Shown here one piece after another: positions 24,895-32,577 of a stretch of 64,000 nucleotides of DNA. The stretch comes from an uncultured Olsenella sp. (GTDB lineage Bacteria > Actinomycetota > Coriobacteriia > Coriobacteriales > Atopobiaceae), in contig CAKUIF010000001.1 of NCBI GenBank assembly GCA_934660915.1, positions 62,001 through 126,000 of the forward strand, in the 5' to 3' direction. Every line of letters begins with the position of its first letter. Position 1 is the first letter of the stretch. The translations under genes and the position numbers were made by a program. Below the pieces are notes generated by a model. It did no database searches, was not told the origin of the DNA, and was given only the letters and a program-made list of their open reading frames with translations.

Positions 24895-24901
24895 GGGTTC
24901 C

Positions 24902-25819
24902 CTACTCGCCGAATCCCAGGAGCTTGACCTCGCAGCGGAGGTCGACGCCGCTGTTTGCGAGCACCGAGTCATGCATGAGCTGGATGAGCGAGAGCACGTC
25001 GGCCGCGGAGGCGCCGCCGTTGTTCACGATGAAGTTCGCGTGCTCGGTGGAGATCTGCGCGCGGCCGGAGGAGAGCCCCTTGCAGCCGCAGGCCTCGACG
25101 AGCTTGCCCGCCGAGCCGTCGGTCGGGTTGCGGAACACGGAGCCACAGGTGGGCTTGCCCATGGGCTGGGTGCGGCGACGGCGCGCGAGGCGCGACTCCA
25201 TGTCGGCGGAGATCGCGGCGCGCTCGCCCTTCTTTAGAGCAAAGGTGGCCTCGAGGATGATCTCGCTCGTGGGGATCGAGGTGCAACGGTAGCCCCACTC
25301 GATCTCGTGGCCCTCGTAGCGGTGCAGGCCCTCGCCGGGGCGGTACACCACGAGGTCGCGCACGCAGCGCCCGATCCACTCGCGGCGCGTTCCGGCGTCC
25401 ATCGAGACGGCCCCGCCCACGGTGCCCGGGATGCCCACGCAGAACTCGAGCCCGGAGAGCTCGGTCTTCGCGGCGTCGGCGACCACCTTGGAAAGAAGCG
25501 CGCCCGCGCCGGCGGTGACGGTGCCCTGTTCGGCGTCCACGGTCACACGCGCGAACTCGTCGTCGAGGACGATGACGGCGCCCTCGTAGCCCGCGTCGGA
25601 GGCAAGCACGTTGGAGCCCTTGCCCAGGATGACCCAGTCGACGTGCTCCTCGGCCAGGACGTCGACGACCTTGCCGAGCGCGGCGTAGCTGTGGACGAGC
25701 ACCAGCAGGCGCGCGGGGCCGCCGATCCTATACGACGTGCGCCGCGAGAGCTTCTCGTCGCGCAGGACGTCGGCGTCGGTGGCGCCCGAGAGGCTCATGT
25801 AGGCGTTGAATACGCTCAC
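24902..25819 (-). CDS. murB: UDP-N-acetylenolpyruvoylglucosamine reductase
   Basis: A 305-residue flavoenzyme that reduces UDP-GlcNAc-enolpyruvate to UDP-MurNAc. SRRTSYRIGGPARLLV marks the FAD domain start. GIPGTVGGAVSMDAG (near 115) is followed by GYRCTSIP. PTCGSVFRNP near 225 carries the catalytic Ser, and the C-terminal AQISTEHANFIVNNGGAS is present. It lies 5 bp after the murC stop and 8 bp before ftsQ, so all three are co-transcribed. Confidence 0.96.
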   Translation of the reverse strand: MSVFNAYMSLSGATDADVLRDEKLSRRTSYRIGGPARLLVLVHSYAALGKVVDVLAEEHVDWVILGKGSNVLASDAGYEGAVIVLDDEFARVTVDAEQGTVTAGAGALLSKVVADAAKTELSGLEFCVGIPGTVGGAVSMDAGTRREWIGRCVRDLVVYRPGEGLHRYEGHEIEWGYRCTSIPTSEIILEATFALKKGERAAISADMESRLARRRRTQPMGKPTCGSVFRNPTDGSAGKLVEACGCKGLSSGRAQISTEHANFIVNNGGASAADVLSLIQLMHDSVLANSGVDLRCEVKLLGFGE

Positions 25820-25824
25820 GTGGG

Positions 25825-27240
25825 CTACTCCTTCGCCGCGCGCTCGCGCATGGCCTCGATGAACAGCGGGCCGATCTGGGTGACGTCGCCCGCGCCCTGG
25901 GTGATCAGCAGGTCGCCGGGACGCACGAGGTCGACGAGATCCTCGACGAGCTTGCGGCGGTTGGGGACGTACTCGACGTCGGCGACCTCGCCGGTGGCGG
26001 CGACGCCAGACGAGATGGTCTTGCCGGAGATGCCGGGGATGGGCATCTCGCCGGCCGAGAAGACGTCCATCACGCGCAGGACGTCGACGTCCTTGAAGGC
26101 GTGGGCGAACTTGTCGGCCAGCGCCTGGGTGCGGCTGTAGCGGTGCGGCTGGAAGACGCAGACGATGCGGGAGAACTGGAGGTCCTTTGCGGCGGCCAGG
26201 GTCGCGGCGACCTCGGTGGGGTGGTGGCCGTAGTCGTCCACCACGGTCACGCCGGCGACGTCGCCCACGTGCGTGAAGCGGCGGCGGGCGCCCTTGAACT
26301 GCGAGAGGGCGCGAACGGCCTCGTCGACGTCCTGGCCGAGCACGTCGGCCACGGCGAGCGCGGCGGTGGCGTTGGCCATGTTGTGGCGGCCGGGGTTGGC
26401 GGCGATGGTCACGTGGACCTCGCCGTGCGACGGGGTGACCACGCTGAAGTTGCTCTCGATCTTGTGGTGGGTGTCCTCGGGGCGGCAGACGTAGTCGCAG
26501 GACTCGTCGAAGCCGTAGGTGACCACGCGGCGGCCCGTGGAGCGGGCGAGCTCGGCGTAGTGGGGGTTGTCGCCGTTGATGATCACGGTGCCCTTCTCGC
26601 CCACGAGGTCCATGAACTTGCAGAAGGTCTTCTCGATGTTCTCGAGCGTGCCGTAGTGGTCGAGGTGGTCGGCCTCGATGTTGGTGACCACGACGACATT
26701 GGGGTTGAGGTAGAGGAAGGAGCCGTCGGACTCGTCTGCCTCGCAGACGAAGTAGCCGCCGTCGCCGTTCTTGCCGTTGGTGTCGTAGCCCTCAACGACG
26801 CCGCCGATGAGGAAGGACGGGTCGAGGCCGAGCTTGTCGAGCATCGTGGCGACCATCGAGGACGTGGTGGTCTTGCCGTGGGTGCCGGCAACGGCCACGG
26901 TGAGCGCGTCGTTGGAGAGGTACGAGAGCATCTTTGCGCGCGGCCAGATGGGGATGCCGAGCTCGCGGGCGCGCAGGACCTCGGGGTTGGTCTCGGGGAT
27001 GGCGGTGGAGGTGACGATGACCTGGGGCATGACGGCGTCGATGGTGGCCGCCTCGTGGCCCACGTGGACCTCGATGCCGGCGTCCTCGAGCTCGCGGACG
27101 TAGTGGGAGGCCTTGAGGTCGGAGCCGGTGACCTTGCAGCCGCGCTCGTGCAGGACAAGGGCGATGCCGCTCATTCCGGCGCCTCCGATGCCGATGAAGT
27201 GCGCGCTCTCGATCTTCGCGTTGGAAGAGACCTCGGTCAT
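25825..27240 (-). CDS. murC: UDP-N-acetylmuramate--L-alanine ligase
   Basis: A 471-residue Mur ligase that adds L-alanine to UDP-MurNAc. HFIGIGGAGMSGIALVL is the N-terminal nucleotide-binding region, AGTHGKTTTSSMVATML the ATP loop (near 110), then EADESDGSFLYL and the C-terminal VDDYGHHPTEVAATL. ATG at 27240 follows GAGGGG; earlier in-frame starts lack a site. Order murG-murC-murB-ftsQ-ftsZ is the standard one. Confidence 0.97.
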   Translation of the reverse strand: MTEVSSNAKIESAHFIGIGGAGMSGIALVLHERGCKVTGSDLKASHYVRELEDAGIEVHVGHEAATIDAVMPQVIVTSTAIPETNPEVLRARELGIPIWPRAKMLSYLSNDALTVAVAGTHGKTTTSSMVATMLDKLGLDPSFLIGGVVEGYDTNGKNGDGGYFVCEADESDGSFLYLNPNVVVVTNIEADHLDHYGTLENIEKTFCKFMDLVGEKGTVIINGDNPHYAELARSTGRRVVTYGFDESCDYVCRPEDTHHKIESNFSVVTPSHGEVHVTIAANPGRHNMANATAALAVADVLGQDVDEAVRALSQFKGARRRFTHVGDVAGVTVVDDYGHHPTEVAATLAAAKDLQFSRIVCVFQPHRYSRTQALADKFAHAFKDVDVLRVMDVFSAGEMPIPGISGKTISSGVAATGEVADVEYVPNRRKLVEDLVDLVRPGDLLITQGAGDVTQIGPLFIEAMRERAAKE

Positions 27241-27331
27241 GTATGCCCCTCTCGGTGTAGCGTTCATTGCCGCCGGGGCCACTCGGGCGTCCCGGCCTAA
27301 CCATCTACTTTATCCCAAAAGGCGGCATAAC

Positions 27332-28441
27332 TTACCCGCGCGCGACGCTCTCCACTTGGTCTGCGAGAGCCGAGGCGGCGGAGTCTTGGCCGAGCCTCTT
27401 CGCGGCGGCGCGCATCGCGGCGAGGCGGGCGGGGTCCTCGAGGAGCCCAACGAGGGCGTTCCCGAACTTTGGGTCCTTGACCTCGTCGTCCTTAAAGAGA
27501 AGGGCCGCGCCGGCATCGGTGAGGAAGCGCGCGTTAGTGGTCTGGTGATCGGCCGTGGCGAAGGGATACGGAACGAGGACGGAGGGTACCCCGAGGGCCG
27601 CGATCTCGGCGATGGAGGAGGCTCCGGCGCGCGAGAGCACGAGGTCGGCCGCCGCCAGGACATCGCCCATGTTGTCGATGTAGGGGCGAAGGTCCCAGCG
27701 GGAGGCCTCCTCGTCAGTGAGCGAGAGGGCCGCCGCGGCCTCGTCGAAGCCACCTTTGCCCGTGGACTGCACCACGCGCAGGCCGTCGATGGAAAGCAGG
27801 CGGCCCTTGAGCGCCGCCATGCCCTCGTTTAGGGTGCGGGCGCCGAGGCTGCCGCCGAAGACGAGCAGCAGCGTGGCGTCGGCGGGCACGCCCAGGGCGG
27901 CGCGGCCGCGGGCGCGGTCGCCGGCGATGACGGAGCGGCGCACGGGGTTGCCGGTGAGCACCACGTGGTCGGGGTCGCCCTCGCGCTCAAAGACGTCGCG
28001 GGCCGCCGGGACCGAGATGCAGACCTTGGAGGCGGCGGTCGCCATCATCTTGTTGGCGAGGCCGGGGACCGAGTTCTGTTCGTGGACGAGGTAGGGAACG
28101 TGGTTCTTCTTGCACCAGCCGAGCAGCGGGACCTCGACGTAGGCGCCGAAGCCGATGGCGACGTCGGGGGCGCCCTCCTTCTTGAAGCGACGGGCGAGGT
28201 CGCGCTTGGCGGACCAGACGCGGTAGAGAGACGAGAGCGCCGTCCAGGGGCGTGAGCGGTCGAAGCCCGTGACCTCGACGTCCACGAGCGGGAATCCCGC
28301 CTGCGGGACGAGCGTACCCTCGAGCTTGGACGGACGGCCAAAGAACGTGACCTCGTGCCCGCGGTCGCGGAGCTCCTCCGCGAGCGCGAGCGCCGGGTTG
28401 ATGTGGCCGGCGGTGCCGCCGGCGGCGATTGCGATCCTCAT
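27332..28441 (-). CDS. murG: UDP-GlcNAc:lipid-I GlcNAc transferase MurG
   Basis: A 369-residue GT28 glycosyltransferase converting lipid I to lipid II at the inner membrane face. Residues 5-20 (IAAGGTAGHINPALAL) are the donor-loop signature. HEQNSVPGLANKMM follows, then LLVFGGSLGARTLNEGM and DLVLSRAGASSIAEIAALGVPSVLVPYPFATADHQTTNA. Normally it directly follows ftsW. Here about 4 kb (nuclease C, a LuxR gene and repeat arrays) separates them, so it probably needs its own promoter. Confidence 0.97.
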   Translation of the reverse strand: MRIAIAAGGTAGHINPALALAEELRDRGHEVTFFGRPSKLEGTLVPQAGFPLVDVEVTGFDRSRPWTALSSLYRVWSAKRDLARRFKKEGAPDVAIGFGAYVEVPLLGWCKKNHVPYLVHEQNSVPGLANKMMATAASKVCISVPAARDVFEREGDPDHVVLTGNPVRRSVIAGDRARGRAALGVPADATLLLVFGGSLGARTLNEGMAALKGRLLSIDGLRVVQSTGKGGFDEAAAALSLTDEEASRWDLRPYIDNMGDVLAAADLVLSRAGASSIAEIAALGVPSVLVPYPFATADHQTTNARFLTDAGAALLFKDDEVKDPKFGNALVGLLEDPARLAAMRAAAKRLGQDSAASALADQVESVARG

Positions 28442-28501
28442 GCGTCTGTCTCCTTCGCGCGAGCGAGTTTTCCTGCACCATCCTACGCCATCGCCCTCCG
28501 G

Positions 28502-28532
28502 TGGGACAAAAGGGACGGGGGATTTTGTCCCA
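28502..28532. other. Hairpin upstream of murG
   Basis: TGGGACAAAA pairs with TTTTGTCCCA around an 11-nt loop. It lies about 60 bp upstream of murG and just beyond the repeat array. It could be a terminator of the luxR transcript or a murG leader structure. Confidence 0.5.
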
Positions 28533-28564
28533 AACTGTGGAGGCGGGCGGGCGGTGCGCTTCTC

Positions 28565-28790
28565 GCTAAGAAACCGCGGGTCCCAGCCGGCGGGGAGTCC
28601 ACGCCGCTCAGAATCCGCAAGTCCCAGCCATCGGCGCGCCCTTCTTGCTAAGAAAGTCCGAGTCCCAGCCCGGCAAGAAGGGCTGGGGCCTGGGAATTCT
28701 TAGCGCTGGAGCGCCGCCCGGGGCTGGGACTTGGGGATTCTTAGCGCGGGGGGGCATCGAGCAGAGCTGGGACCCGCGGTTTCTTAGCGC
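28565..28790. repeat. Inverted repeat array L1, between luxR-type gene and murG
   Basis: Three plus copies start at 28565, 28606 and 28647; three minus copies end near 28706, 28747 and 28790. The unit is about 24 bp (GCTAAGAAACC...GTCCCAGCC) with 17-bp spacers. Period is 41, 41, then 41 and 43. The outermost pair is complementary over 23 of 23 bp, and the other pairs match their mirror partner better than their neighbours. The stop codon of the LuxR-type gene (28784-28786) lies inside the last unit. Confidence 0.93.
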
Positions 28791-30586
28791 AAGCCAACCG
28801 TTAACGCCAGTCCTGCGTCCTTCTTCAGTAGTTCGCGGAGCTCGTCAATCCCCTCAACGCCTAGTTTTTTGAGTCCCCGGCTTTTGTAGGCCGCGACGCT
28901 TGACAGGCTCATGCTCAACGCAAGTGCGGTCTCGGTCGCGGTTGCGCCGCGCGCCGCCATCAGCGCGACGCTCGCCTCAAGGGAGGAAAGCCCCCTGCCC
29001 TCAAGATACGAACGCACGCGGACCTCCCCATCAAGCGTGTTTTCAACGAGCTTTCCGCGCCTGCCTCGCGCCCCAATCCACAAGAGGACCGCAGCCGCCG
29101 CAATGCATGCAAGCGTAAAGCAGCGCAGCATCCAGGGGCTGATGTACCTCCCGCTATAATAAACGGAGCTCATGGCCAAAAGCCCCAATCCCGCCCCTAG
29201 GGCCTGCTGCGACCCCAAGCCCTCTTGAGTCGCCCAAGCGCTCGCCGCAACGGATATGGCGATAACGGCAGCAAGAAGAACAGCGCCAAGAAAACCGCCG
29301 GGAGCCCTAGGCGACACGAGAACCGCGCTCATCGAGAGCCCCACAAGAACCCCTGCAAGCGAATACCCGAGGCTCTGCCCTCCCTCCCCAATCCGAATAA
29401 GCCCAACGGGAACGAGGAGCGCCCCGGCAGCAACAAGTGCGACGTTGTATGCCACAAGGGCGCCGTCACCCCCATAGCACCCGCAAAGACAACCGGCAGC
29501 ACACGCCGCCACGAGCGCAACCCCCGGGAGCATGCACGACCGAAATATGGGCTTCTTCGCATCTCTCGGATCCGACAGCGACGGCGGCCTCGTTAACGAG
29601 GCCACCAGCTGGGCATTAGTCTCAACGCCAAGTTTTTCGTACGCACGCGCACGATATGTCGAAACGGTCGATGCCGACACGCCAAGCTCCTGCGCGATTT
29701 CAGCCACAGGGTACCCACAAGCAAGCCCACACGCGACCTCGAGCTCTCGCTCCGAGAGGGCACCTCCCCCGCGGAGGCTGAGCAGCGCCTCGCGGACAAC
29801 GCTGGCCGGGTCCTCCGCAGATGGGCGCTCATCGCCGCAAGCGCCTCTCGGTCCTTTTTGAATCGCTTCCCTCTGTCGCTGCGCAAGAACGAAAAGAGCC
29901 ACGGCACCGGCTATGGTTGCCAAACAGAGGGAGATGGCCGCCTGCGCAGGCATTTCGAAAATCGAGATGCATCTCCAGTTGATAAACCTTTGAATCGCGC
30001 TCATCAAAAGCGAGCCGCAAAAGAATGCTCCCGTGCAGCGAGCGCCGTCAGCCGTCACGTAATAGCTGATAGAAAGAGCCACCGCGGCGCAAACTCCGAA
30101 GGCCGAGACGGCCCATGGCCCCAAAAGACCATCCGACCCCATCGCGCTCATCGCGATCGAGCAAGCAAGGCTAAGGGCGCCAAGCGCAAACGACCCCCAA
30201 CGAATGGCGGAAGGACCTGCCAATGCTTCGAAGGGGCCAGCCGCCGCCAACGCCATGGCAAGCGCCGCAAAATGAAGCGCCTGTTCGAAACCAAACACAG
30301 CATAAACACCTTCGCGTCGACCCACGGCCAGCGCGACAAGGGCCCCGTATTCAATGAGAATAAGCGCGGCCGAGAGAGCGACGGACAGCTTGGCGAGCCG
30401 GGGACGAAAAACAGATGGTTCAAATAGCGTCGATACCTGTGGAGCCACGATAAGGAAATAAAGGGCAGCAATCGCAAGGGCGGGGGCGGTGGCAACCCCC
30501 GCCGTCGTTACAAAGAACCCCGACCCGCACAGAGCGTTTGGAGACGCCGCGGCGGCGCACCCGAGGATTAGAGCGAGCTTTCCCAT
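28784..30586 (-). CDS. Membrane protein with two LuxR-type HTH domains
   Basis: A 600-residue protein built twice over: membrane helices (about 1-235), a LuxR helix-turn-helix (about 277-333, LSERELEVACGLACGYPVAE onward), more helices (about 350-505), then a second LuxR helix-turn-helix (about 533-588, ending KSRGLKKLGV). Single-module proteins (7-helix plus LuxR) are common in Coriobacteriia; the fused double form is unusual. ATG at 30586 follows GGGAGG. Its codons are visibly more A/T-ending than those of the mur genes around it, and it lies in a block inserted between ftsW and murG. A GTAGCT palindrome upstream may be its own operator. Ligand and targets are unknown. Confidence 0.85.
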   Translation of the reverse strand: MGKLALILGCAAAASPNALCGSGFFVTTAGVATAPALAIAALYFLIVAPQVSTLFEPSVFRPRLAKLSVALSAALILIEYGALVALAVGRREGVYAVFGFEQALHFAALAMALAAAGPFEALAGPSAIRWGSFALGALSLACSIAMSAMGSDGLLGPWAVSAFGVCAAVALSISYYVTADGARCTGAFFCGSLLMSAIQRFINWRCISIFEMPAQAAISLCLATIAGAVALFVLAQRQREAIQKGPRGACGDERPSAEDPASVVREALLSLRGGGALSERELEVACGLACGYPVAEIAQELGVSASTVSTYRARAYEKLGVETNAQLVASLTRPPSLSDPRDAKKPIFRSCMLPGVALVAACAAGCLCGCYGGDGALVAYNVALVAAGALLVPVGLIRIGEGGQSLGYSLAGVLVGLSMSAVLVSPRAPGGFLGAVLLAAVIAISVAASAWATQEGLGSQQALGAGLGLLAMSSVYYSGRYISPWMLRCFTLACIAAAAVLLWIGARGRRGKLVENTLDGEVRVRSYLEGRGLSSLEASVALMAARGATATETALALSMSLSSVAAYKSRGLKKLGVEGIDELRELLKKDAGLALTVGLR

Positions 30587-30623
30587 CTTTGCCTCCCATC
30601 GTTTGCTATGTCGTGTCACCTAT

Positions 30624-30662
30624 GTAGCTCAAACGGGCAAGACTGTCTGTAGCTGAAGCTAC
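30624..30662 (-). promoter_or_regulatory. Candidate LuxR-type operator
   Basis: GTAGCTGAAGCTAC (30649-30662) is a near-perfect palindrome, and a second GTAGCT lies at 30624, about 40-75 bp upstream of the membrane LuxR-type gene. LuxR-type HTH proteins usually bind such dyads. Autoregulation is inference. Confidence 0.4.
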
Positions 30663-30767
30663 CATACTTTTGCGACAAGGCTCTGAGCTGCATAAACGTG
30701 ATCGGTTTCTATGCGGACGTCAGCGGGTGGATGTGAGTTAGATCGCTTGCGCGCAGAGGTTATGCCC

Positions 30768-30950
30768 GCTCTGAAAACGCGAGTCCCAGCCATCGGCCCG
30801 CCCTTCTTGCTAAGAATCCCCAAGTCCCAGCCCGGCAAGAAGGGCTGGGACTTGGGGGTCCTTAGCGCTGGGGCGCCGCATGGAGCTGGACCTCGGAGAT
30901 TCTTAGCGCTTGGGCGGCGCCCGGGACTGGAACCCGCGGTTTCTGCGCGC
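30768..30950. repeat. Inverted repeat array L2, between luxR-type gene and nuclease C
   Basis: Two plus copies (starting 30768 and 30809) and three minus copies (ending 30868, 30909, 30950), all exactly 41 bp apart. Units are of the same TAAGAATCC...GTCCCAGCC family as L1, and one spacer (GCCCTTCTTGC region) is almost identical to a spacer of L1, so blocks have been copied between arrays. From 30951 to 31218 I see no gene, only a further CGCAGAATTC tandem near 31068. Confidence 0.9.
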
Positions 30951-31218
30951 GAGCCGGGTACGAGCGCAATCGATCCGCACCACTTCGACCACCTGCGCAT
31001 TGTTGAAAACCCGGCAAGAAGAAATCACGCAAATGCGCAAAACCGACCGGCTTCGAAGCGCATGCCCGCAGAATTCCGCAGAAACGCCCGTGAGCGGCAT
31101 GGGCGCCCGGCGAACGGTCGCGAAACGTGTGCTTATCGTGCGAGAAGCACTTCTTTCCAACGACAGATACAGGGCCGTCATGCCCAGACGCAGCTCCTGA
31201 CGTCGGCGATCGTCGCAA

Positions 31219-31305
31219 TGCGCAGAATTCCGACAGCATTCCGCCAGCCATCCGCAGACAACGGGAAGACACCCTCGCACCGATCCGGGATACCATGCCC
31301 CCACC
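31219..31305 (+). promoter_or_regulatory. Tandem 11-bp elements and leaderless promoter of nuclease C
   Basis: Four adjoining 11-mers, TGCGCAGAATT, CCGACAGCATT, CCGCCAGCCAT and CCGCAGACAAC, span 31219-31262. A -10-like TACCAT (31291-31296) lies 9 nt before the ATG and no ribosome binding site is present. The same arrangement precedes paralogues A and B. Confidence 0.6.
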
Positions 31306-32400
31306 ATGATCAACGTCCTCACACATACCACCGCCCTTGAGGCCATGAGACTCGCAAGGTTCCCCCAGGACCTCGCGCGCTCCGAAGCGCTTGACGCCGC
31401 GCCCGGCAAGGCGCCCGCCAAGGCCGAGGCGAAGCTTTGGGCCGAGTCCGACCCTCTGCTCCGTGCCCTCCCTCGCCCCCTCGACATCCTCGTTGCAGAT
31501 CCATCAGGCAGCAGGTCGAACGAGGTTTTCCGCGCGCACGCATTGTCATGCGAGCTCCCCGAAGGGGCGCTCCTGCGGATCTCCGAGAATGTCGCCGTGG
31601 TCGCGCCAAAGATTCTCGTCCTGCAGATGGCCAGGGTCGCGAGCCCGCTCGAGCTCGTCATGCTCATCGATGAGCTCTGCGGCCTCTACGCGATCCGCCC
31701 GTCCGACGCCGGCGGCATGGCTCAGCGAGAAACCCCGATCGTTGAGCTCGCGGCGCTTTCCGACTTCGCCGAAAGCCTGCGCAACGTCCCCGCCGCGTCG
31801 AAGCTCCGCCGCGCCTGCAAGCTCGCGATTCCTCTCTCCGGCTCACCCATGGAGAGCAAGCTCGCGGCGCGGGTCACGTGGAGCAGGCGCGACGGCGGCT
31901 ACAGCATCCCCATCCTTTCGATGAACCAAAGCCTCGAGGTGCAAAGGATCTCGCGCAACCTCGGCGCGGCGCACGTGCGCAAGCCGGACATCCTGTTCTC
32001 GCTCCCCGACGGCGACACCTTGGGGTATTGCCTCGACTACCACGGAAGGGTCCACAGCGAGGAGGGGCGCGCGGAGGCCGACTCCGTCAGGGCCAACGAG
32101 CTGCTCGCCTTCGGGCTTCAGCCGTTCTCGATCTGGCACGCGCAGTACCAGAGCACGGCGTATATGGACCGACTGCTCGAAGGCGTCATCCGAAGCAGGC
32201 TCGGGTTGCCTCGACATCGTACGTCGAAGGAACGGCAATCGCTTGAGCTCGCGCGGCGAGAAGCTCTTCTTGCCGAGCTGGACGTGATTGACGGGGTGCA
32301 TTGGGGAGTGTCCGAGCTCGACCCGGCGGTGATCAAGGCGCGAGAGAGCGTCGAGGAGGCGCGCGACCTTCTTGCCTGGGCCGAGAGGAGGAGGCGCTAA
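31306..32400 (+). CDS. PD-(D/E)XK/Vsr-like nuclease-domain protein (paralogue C)
   Basis: A 364-residue paralogue of the proteins at 170 and 10077. The N-terminus is MINVLTHTTALEAMRLARFP. The middle has LPEGALLRISENVAVVAPKI and LVMLIDELCGLYAI, like the AbiEi/DUF559 sensor region. The nuclease part shows SPMESKL (Glu183), VRKPDIL (226-228), CLDYHGRVH (Asp244, His250) and ADSVRANELLAFG (Asp259, Arg262, Asn264). The last 60 residues are a charged helix. Its TAA is the first part of a repeat unit of array L3; array L2 lies upstream. It is transcribed against the surrounding division cluster. Activity and target are unknown. Confidence 0.75.
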   Translation: MINVLTHTTALEAMRLARFPQDLARSEALDAAPGKAPAKAEAKLWAESDPLLRALPRPLDILVADPSGSRSNEVFRAHALSCELPEGALLRISENVAVVAPKILVLQMARVASPLELVMLIDELCGLYAIRPSDAGGMAQRETPIVELAALSDFAESLRNVPAASKLRRACKLAIPLSGSPMESKLAARVTWSRRDGGYSIPILSMNQSLEVQRISRNLGAAHVRKPDILFSLPDGDTLGYCLDYHGRVHSEEGRAEADSVRANELLAFGLQPFSIWHAQYQSTAYMDRLLEGVIRSRLGLPRHRTSKERQSLELARREALLAELDVIDGVHWGVSELDPAVIKARESVEEARDLLAWAERRRR

Positions 32401-32577
32401 GAAACCGCGGGTTCCAGGTTCGAGCGCTGCGCTCGCGCTAAGAATGGGCGAGTCCCAGCCATGCGAAAGGCGCAAACGCTAAGAATCCCCAAGTTCCAGC
32501 CGTGAATTGAGGGCTGGGACTCGGGGATTCTTAGCGGGGCAAGAAGCGCCAAGCCTGGAACCGGCAGCTCCTTAGCG
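32396..32577. repeat. Inverted repeat array L3, between nuclease C and ftsW
   Basis: Three plus copies start at 32396, 32437 and 32478; two minus copies end near 32536 and 32577. All same-strand spacings are 41 bp. The first unit contains the nuclease C stop codon (32398-32400) and the last contains the ftsW stop codon (32572-32574), so both converging genes end inside the array. It may serve as a two-way terminator. Confidence 0.92.

Noticed and set aside
28565..28790. Type III toxin-antitoxin RNA repeats
   Set aside because: Type III antitoxins are direct tandem repeats upstream of a ToxN-fold toxin. Here repeats are inverted, flank both sides, and the proteins have a PD-(D/E)XK-type domain. 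An RNA role is still open but not of that known type.
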